From: Opitutia bacterium
Lineage (GTDB): Bacteria; Verrucomicrobiota; Verrucomicrobiia; Opitutales; Opitutaceae
Direction: 5' to 3'
Length of the DNA stretch: 37,255 nt
Assembly (NCBI GenBank): GCA_947472765.1
Contig: CANJCM010000048.1
Coordinates: 1 to 37,255, forward strand
Shown: in pieces, positions 33,335 through 37,255 of the stretch
Layout of the letters: every line of letters begins with the position of its first letter
Numbering within the stretch: the first letter of the stretch is position 1
Translations under genes and position numbers: made by a program
The notes under the pieces: generated by a model
The model's database searches: none
What the model was told of the DNA's origin: nothing
The model's input: the letters and a program-made list of their open reading frames with translations, nothing else

Positions 33335-33414
33335 TGTTGTAGCCCGCTGCGTGAGCAGCGGGACAGCATCGACCGGAGCAATGAAGAGGTCCCTGCCCTC
33401 ACGGGCAGGGCTAC
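33335..33414. repeat. BIME-like two-hairpin repeat, copy 6 (between DUF47 gene and pit)
   Basis: GTAG with stem CCCGCTGC/GCAGCGGG and loop GTGA; then stem CCCTGCCC/GGGCAGGG with loop TCAC and CTAC. It lacks the outer AAGTT ends of copies 3 and 4. It occupies the 175-bp gap inside a likely operon. Confidence 0.82.
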
Positions 33415-33486
33415 CCAAACCGACGGCCATGGCGCGGAACTGCAGACCCGTCACTGCGGCTGAAAGGAGAATCACCAGCCGGCAAA

Positions 33487-34128
33487 TCATGAGTGCTTCA
33501 GGACGATCTGCACCACGATGTTCCCGGCGTTGCGGCAGCGGTCGACGGCCTGCTCGACCATCTCGTACAGCTCCTGGAGAATCACGAGCTCCTTGGCGTC
33601 GTAGGGCCCGTGATAAAGATCTTTCAGCAAGGTGAGCATGACCTTGTCGGCCTCGCCCTCCGCGTATTGCAGCCGGTCGTTGGCCTCGCGGATCTTCTCG
33701 ATGTTCGTGCCGCCACGGAGCTGCTTCACCATGAAGGCCACGGCCTCGGCCGCCTGCAGCATCAACTCGGCCTGGCGCGCGAACGCGGCGTTGGGCACGC
33801 GGCCCGGATAGATGGAAAGGCGCTCGACGATCTTCTCGACCTGCTTCGGGATCCGGTAGAGCGCAAACGAAAGTGCCTCGATGTCCTCGCGTTCCAGCGG
33901 GGTGACGAAAGTCTTGCTCAGTTCCTCGGTCATTGTCGCCCGGATCCTCTTTTCCTTCCGCCGCGTCTGGATGAATTCGTCCAGCGTCGCGGCATTCGTG
34001 CCGCCGGCGGCGATCTTCTTCAAGTACGCTGCAAAGAGATCGACACTCGTCTTGGCCTCCTCGGCCCCCGCCTCGAGCAAATCAAAGAATTTGTCATCTT
34101 TTCCCAGCAGCTTTTTGAGCGAGAACAT
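33487..34128 (-). CDS. DUF47 / PhoU-like accessory protein of the PiT transporter
   Basis: A 213-residue all-helical protein of the DUF47 (YkaA-like, PhoU-related) family, which is almost always encoded next to PiT transporters and is thought to control them. The sequence starts MFSLKKLLGKDDKFFDLLEA. It has TPLEREDIEALSFALYRIPK in the middle (the conserved TPxDREDIxxL motif) and ends with ELYEMVEQAVDRCRNAGNIV followed by VQIVLKHS. The ATG at 34128 is the conserved family start; 14 more upstream codons are open but not conserved in style. It lies 49 bp after elyC and upstream of pit. Confidence 0.9.
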   Translation of the reverse strand: MFSLKKLLGKDDKFFDLLEAGAEEAKTSVDLFAAYLKKIAAGGTNAATLDEFIQTRRKEKRIRATMTEELSKTFVTPLEREDIEALSFALYRIPKQVEKIVERLSIYPGRVPNAAFARQAELMLQAAEAVAFMVKQLRGGTNIEKIREANDRLQYAEGEADKVMLTLLKDLYHGPYDAKELVILQELYEMVEQAVDRCRNAGNIVVQIVLKHS

Positions 34129-34177
34129 GATGCGAGTTGAGTAGTGCGGAAGGTTACGATGGCGAAACAAATCGCGG

Positions 34178-34963
34178 TCATCCCTTGCCCCGGAGACGGA
34201 TCCAGAGGTTGCCCAGGGTCTCGCGCACCGCCGCCGTGCTGCGTTCGAGCGCGGGGATGTCCCAGAGCAAGTCCGTCCACGACCAGTCCGCGTTGTTCTG
34301 CGCCAGATAGTCAGCCGGGCAGGGGACCGCGTTCACGCCGGCATGGCGGAACAGGGCCATGGCCCGCGGCATGTGCCACGCGGTCGTAACCAGCGCGACG
34401 GGGGCGTCGCCGATTTCCCGTTTCACGGCGAGCGACTCGTCCTCGGTGTCCCGAACCTGTTCACTGAGGATAATCCGGCCGGGGTCGACCCCGAGGGAGA
34501 CGGCGGCGCGGGCGAGGACGGTGGCGTGACTCGGGTTGGTGCCTTCCGGTGGACCGGAGGCGAGGAGCTTCGCGTTCGGCAGGACGCGCAGAATGCGGAC
34601 GGCCTCGGTGAGCCGGCGGGACGCGGACTGCGAGAGTTGAGCGAGACCCGAGCGCCCCGGGCTGTAACCATTGCCGGAACCGAGCACGACAACGTAGTGG
34701 CAGGCGGCGAGATCCGGCGGCACGTTGCCAGCGGTCAGCTCGGGAATGGGAGGATAGCGATTCTCGAATGGCCGAATCAGCCAGTAACTGATCTGGATGT
34801 TGCTCGCCGCCAGCAGCACCGCGCCGGCCAGCAGCATGAGGCTCGGGCCGATCCGGCTCGGGCGACGCCGCCAATACACCACCCCGCCGACCAGCAGCAA
34901 AATCAGGCAGAGGGGGAGCGGCATGAGACCGTAAGCCGCGAGTTTCTTCGCCCAGAAAAACAT
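34178..34963 (-). CDS. elyC: ElyC/YdcF-family (DUF218) envelope protein
   Basis: A 261-residue protein with two N-terminal membrane segments (LMPLPLCLILLLVGGVVYW and GPSLMLLAGAVLLAASNIQI) and a DUF218 domain. The domain has CHYVVVLGSGNGYSP, RLTEAVRILRVLPNAKLLAS, GRIILSEQVRDTEDESLAVK and VALVTTAWHMPRAMALFRHA. The closing ETLGNLWIRLRGKG matches the E. coli ElyC end. ElyC affects peptidoglycan and lipid-carrier metabolism at low temperature in E. coli, but its biochemistry is poorly defined. Here it precedes the DUF47-pit pair by 49 bp, which may be chance or a shared transcript. Confidence 0.84.
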   Translation of the reverse strand: MFFWAKKLAAYGLMPLPLCLILLLVGGVVYWRRRPSRIGPSLMLLAGAVLLAASNIQISYWLIRPFENRYPPIPELTAGNVPPDLAACHYVVVLGSGNGYSPGRSGLAQLSQSASRRLTEAVRILRVLPNAKLLASGPPEGTNPSHATVLARAAVSLGVDPGRIILSEQVRDTEDESLAVKREIGDAPVALVTTAWHMPRAMALFRHAGVNAVPCPADYLAQNNADWSWTDLLWDIPALERSTAAVRETLGNLWIRLRGKG

Positions 34964-35251
34964 CGGAGCAGCGAAAGGAACGCCTGTGGTCGGGGCGAGC
35001 CATGAAATTGGCGTCCGGCGTCCTCCCCCCGGATCCTGATCAGGAAGATCGGGGAGTTCGGGAAGCGGGCGGATTGGACCTCTCCGCGATCTTCCCGGCC
35101 TTCCTGTTTAATCCGGCTTGGCCCCCGTTGGTAGCGGCTCCGCTGCGCTGCGACCTCTCCTTTCCCGATCCCGTCATCGCCCACTCGAGCGCCACTCGCT
35201 CACTCTTGCCGCCGCGAGCGGAAATTTTTGCGCCTCTTGACTGCATCCGGC
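34964..35251. other. Gene-free divergent region between elyC and the sugar-binding protein
   Basis: No gene is seen. A segment at 35191-35235 (CCACTCGCTCACTCTTGCCG) resembles one at 17560-17595, another dispersed repeat. A TTGACT hexamer at 35237-35242 could be a -35 element for the downstream gene, but no clear -10 follows at 16-18 bp. Confidence 0.4.
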
Positions 35252-35267
35252 CGAAAGAATTCTTTCG
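35252..35267. promoter_or_regulatory. 16-bp perfect palindrome, candidate operator
   Basis: CGAAAGAATTCTTTCG is fully self-complementary and lies 52 bp upstream of the sugar-binding-protein start, just after a TTGACT hexamer. Sugar ABC operons are often controlled by LacI- or ROK-type repressors binding palindromes of this size. No repressor gene is in the window. Confidence 0.5.
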
Positions 35268-35319
35268 TGGTCGCGCGGTCCGCCGGAGCTGAGGCGGCCC
35301 AGCTATTTTCCAACCCCCC

Positions 35320-36300
35320 ATGAAGAAACTTCTCTGTCTCCTGACGCTGGCCATCGCGGGCGTCACCGTCGCCGCCGCGGCCGAAACCTACCGGATTGCC
35401 GTCATTCCGAAAGGGACCACCCACGAGTTCTGGAAGTCGATCAACGCCGGCGCGATCAAGGCGCAGCGCGAACTCGCGACCCAGGGCATCACGGTGAACG
35501 TGATCTGGAAGGGTCCGCTGAAGGAGGATGACCGCGAGGCGCAGGTGCAGGTCGTCGAGAATTTCGTCGGCCAGCGGGTCAGCGCGATCGTTCTCGCCCC
35601 GCTCGATCGCCGCGGCCTCGTGGCTCCGGTCGAGACCGCCGCCCGCGGTAAGATCCCGGTGGTCATCATCGACTCCTCGCTCGATTCGAAGGCGCCCGTG
35701 AGCTTTGTCGCCACCGACAATCGCGAGGGCGGCCGGATCGCGGCGCGCAATCTCGGGAAGCTGCTCGGCGGCAAGGGCAACGTCATCCTGCTCCGTTATC
35801 AGGTCGGCTCCGCCAGCACCGAGGACCGCGAGGAGGGGTTTCTCGAAGTGATGAAAAAGGATTTTCCCGAGGTTAAGCTGCTCTCGACCGACCAGCACGC
35901 CGGTCCGACTCGCGACACCGCCAAGCGCGTCGCGGAAACGTTGCTCAATCGTCACGGCCGCCAGGTGAACGGTATCTTCGCATCGAACGAGTCATCCGCC
36001 ACGGGCATGCTGCTCGCGTTGCGCGATGCGGGCCTTGCGGGCGGCAAGGTGAAGTTCGTCGGCTTCGACGCCGGCGAGACCCTCAACGCCGGACTGAAGG
36101 CCGGCGACATGGCCGGCTTCGTGGTGCAGAATCCGATGCGCATGGGCTACCTCGGCGTGAAGACGGCGGTGGCCGCGCTGCGGGGTGAGAAAGTCGCCCC
36201 CGTCGTGGACACCGGTGTCGGCTTTGTGACCAAGGAGAACATGAACACGCCGGAAATGGCGGAGCTCCTGAATCCGCCGCTGGATCAGTATTTGAAATGA
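35320..36300 (+). CDS. Sugar ABC transporter substrate-binding protein (ribose-binding-protein-like)
   Basis: A 326-residue periplasmic binding protein of the Peripla_BP_4 family. The signal peptide is MKKLLCLLTLAIAGVTVAAA. The first lobe has YRIAVIPKGTTHEFWKSINA and VSAIVLAPLDRRGLVAPVET; the hinge region has IPVVIIDSSLDSKAPVSFVA and TDNREGGRIAARNL. The second lobe has GIFASNESSATGMLLALRDA, KVKFVGFDAGETLNAGLKAG and FVVQNPMRMGYLGVKTAVAA. This pattern is that of ribose, xylose, galactose or autoinducer-2 binding proteins. The ATPase gene at 37098 confirms an importer operon, now separated from it by an inserted GIY-YIG element. The ligand is unknown. Confidence 0.9.
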   Translation: MKKLLCLLTLAIAGVTVAAAAETYRIAVIPKGTTHEFWKSINAGAIKAQRELATQGITVNVIWKGPLKEDDREAQVQVVENFVGQRVSAIVLAPLDRRGLVAPVETAARGKIPVVIIDSSLDSKAPVSFVATDNREGGRIAARNLGKLLGGKGNVILLRYQVGSASTEDREEGFLEVMKKDFPEVKLLSTDQHAGPTRDTAKRVAETLLNRHGRQVNGIFASNESSATGMLLALRDAGLAGGKVKFVGFDAGETLNAGLKAGDMAGFVVQNPMRMGYLGVKTAVAALRGEKVAPVVDTGVGFVTKENMNTPEMAELLNPPLDQYLK

Positions 36301-36314
36301 TCCGACCGGGGTTG

Positions 36315-36346
36315 AACCACTAATTGGCACTCATCGGACGCTAATC
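36315..36346. repeat. AACCACT repeat, second copy
   Basis: It matches 24254-24285 at 27 of 32 positions. It lies 14 bp after the binding-protein stop. Unlike the first copy it is not followed by a perfect inverted arm. Confidence 0.5.
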
Positions 36347-36426
36347 CGGCACGCACCGGCCCAACCGGGTCGTGGTTCGGCTCACCATCCGTATCCGATT
36401 AGTTCTCCTGAACTCTTTCTCTGGTC

Positions 36427-36457
36427 TGTCATTCTGAGCGCAGCGAAGAATCCACTC
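36427..36457 (+). repeat. Left 31-bp inverted repeat flanking the GIY-YIG gene
   Basis: Begins TGTCATTCTGAGCGCAGCGA and is the perfect inverted complement of 36958-36988 over 31 bp. The first 21 bases also form the arms of the empty element at 11657-11761. Confidence 0.88.
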
Positions 36458-36579
36458 AGCCGCCGTTGCGCAGCCGTTGGCCTCTTCGCTCCCCACAGGA
36501 TGGGCGGAGAATTTAAGCACCCTCTTTTTGGGGCCGTTCATGTTTCGAGTCGGAAGGGCAGCGGCAGCACAAAGGCTGC

Positions 36580-36885
36580 GTGTCTTTTCATGCCACCCAC
36601 CGTACTTACTGGGTGTACATTCTCGCGAATCGCGTGAACGGCGCCTTGTACGTGGGTGTGACTCGTTCGCTCGAGCGGCGAATGTGGCAGCACAAGACCG
36701 GTGCGAACGAAGGCTACTCCAAGCGGTACGGCCTGAACCGGCTCGTTTACTGCGAAGACTTTCGAGATGTCACCAATGCGATCGCGAGAGAGACGCAGCT
36801 GAAAGGATGGCGGCGCAGCCGAAAGATTTCGCTGATCCGAAAGCAAAACCCCGGTTGGGAGGACCTCTCGGCGACGTGGTTTTAG
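36580..36885 (+). CDS. Small single-domain GIY-YIG endonuclease
   Basis: A 101-residue protein of the stand-alone GIY-YIG (YhbQ/UPF0213-like) type. WVYILANRVNGALYVGVTRS provides the GIY (here WVY) and YIG (YVG) tripeptides. The catalytic Arg region is SLERRMWQHKTGANEGYSKR, followed by LVYCEDFRDVTNAIARETQL with the metal-binding Glu, and KGWRRSRKISLIRKQNPGWE. Start is a GTG at 36580 preceded by AAAGG. Such proteins are predicted DNA nucleases of unknown role. The gene sits in the 797-bp gap splitting a sugar ABC operon, between 31-bp perfect inverted repeats, which suggests that it moved in with or is maintained by the repeat. Confidence 0.86.
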   Translation: MSFHATHRTYWVYILANRVNGALYVGVTRSLERRMWQHKTGANEGYSKRYGLNRLVYCEDFRDVTNAIARETQLKGWRRSRKISLIRKQNPGWEDLSATWF

Positions 36886-36957
36886 CCCGGGCGTCAGCTC
36901 TTGGTCGCCGGTCATTCCGAGCCGAGCGGGGAGGCCAACGCCTTCCCGCGACTGGCC

Positions 36958-36988
36958 GAGTGGATTCTTCGCTGCGCTCAGAATGACA
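36958..36988 (-). repeat. Right 31-bp inverted repeat flanking the GIY-YIG gene
   Basis: Ends ...CTGCGCTCAGAATGACA and is the perfect inverted complement of 36427-36457. An imperfect opposed copy (TCATTCCGAGCCGAGCGGGG) at about 36913-36932 could pair with it to make a local hairpin of the same family. Confidence 0.88.
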
Positions 36989-37097
36989 ATCCGGGGAGGC
37001 AGGGAGTAAGTGCAGATCGGAGCTTCGAGACTTTTGGCTTGAGCGTATTGAAGGTGGATTCCCGCCCATCACCTTCCTTTACTCGCTCGCTCCGGAC

Positions 37098-37255
37098 ATG
37101 CCCGCCCCCGCACTCCCTTCCGCCCTCCGCCTCGCCGGCATTGCGAAGAGCTTCGGCGCGACGCAGGCGTTGCGCGGCGTTTCGCTGGAGGTGGTCCCCG
37201 GCACGGTGCACGCCTTGATCGGCGAGAACGGCGCGGGCAAGAGCACGCTGATGAA
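37098..37255 (+). CDS. Sugar ABC transporter ATP-binding protein, N-terminus only (cut off by window edge)
   Basis: An ATG at 37098 opens a frame of 52 codons that runs off the right end. The sequence [20 protein letters not shown] is the typical first strand of RbsA/MglA-type ATPases. It is followed by [16 protein letters not shown], where GENGAGKST is the Walker A motif in the form used by carbohydrate importers of the CUT2 class. It is almost certainly the partner of the binding protein at 35320-36300, and the permease genes should follow outside the window. Confidence 0.85.
   Translation, partial: MPAPALPSALRLAGIAKSFGATQALRGVSLEVVPGTVHALIGENGAGKSTLM

Noticed and set aside
35320-36300. 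Second phosphate-binding protein near the PiT genes
   Set aside because: Motifs are those of ribose/xylose-type binding proteins, and the following ATPase is of the sugar class.
36770-37072. Minus-strand frame with HSERSEE-type peptide
   Set aside because: This peptide is the translation of the dispersed TGTCATTCTGAGCGC repeat and a well-known spurious frame.

Overview
The window looks like a chromosomal segment from a GC-rich Gram-negative bacterium. The gene content (a phosphate-selective porin, enlarged PstC/PstA permeases, a PlcP-type lipase operon), the absence of clear Shine-Dalgarno sites and the dense dispersed hairpin repeats suggest Verrucomicrobiota, perhaps Opitutaceae. That placement is inferred from gene style, since no rRNA is present. 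I see no prophage, IS transposase, CRISPR array, rRNA or convincing tRNA.

Layout. 1-980 (-): a cut-off XRE-type regulator with a substrate-binding-like domain. 1288-11495 (+): a complete phosphate (Pho) locus: two clusters of 11-bp-spaced Pho-box half-sites, OprP/OprO-like porin, pstS, pstC, pstA, pstB, phoU, phoB, phoR. 12030-16173 (+): a second Pho-box-like array and four genes that each overlap by 4 nt: GT4 glycosyltransferase, MGDG-synthase-like GT28, diacylglycerol kinase and PlcP-like phospholipase C. This reads as a phosphate-starvation lipid-remodelling operon. 16305-17061: a tiny DUF2934-like gene and a Lys-rich gene. 17680-20483 (-): ppk1 overlapping a PPP-type phosphatase gene. 20760-25431 (+): methyltransferase, TPR protein, PhoD-type phosphatase and a Gfo/Idh/MocA oxidoreductase. 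26310-30003 (-): panB-panC-coaBC and coaX (coenzyme A synthesis). 30503-34963 (-): elyC, a DUF47 PhoU-like protein, a PiT phosphate transporter and a large unknown exported protein. 35320-37255 (+): start of a sugar ABC importer (binding protein and cut-off ATPase) split by a GIY-YIG gene lying between 31-bp perfect inverted repeats.

How it works together (inference). Most of the window is devoted to phosphorus. The porin, Pst system and PiT take up phosphate; PhoU/PhoB/PhoR sense and regulate; PhoD hydrolyses external phosphoesters; PPK1 stores phosphate as polyphosphate. PlcP plus the two glycosyltransferases would strip phosphate from membrane phospholipids and replace them with glycolipids. 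The 11-bp Pho-box pattern in front of both the porin and the lipid operon links them to PhoB.

Intergenic DNA is full of repeats. The clearest are six copies of a two-hairpin BIME-like element whose halves mostly begin with GTAG, the tetranucleotide typical of REP sequences moved by RAYT transposases. Two copies sit inside likely operons (pstS/pstC and DUF47/pit). Other families are an 'ATGGAGGG' hairpin, a GTAGGGGCGC hairpin, a TGTCATTCTGAGCGC inverted repeat and several text-like unstructured repeats.
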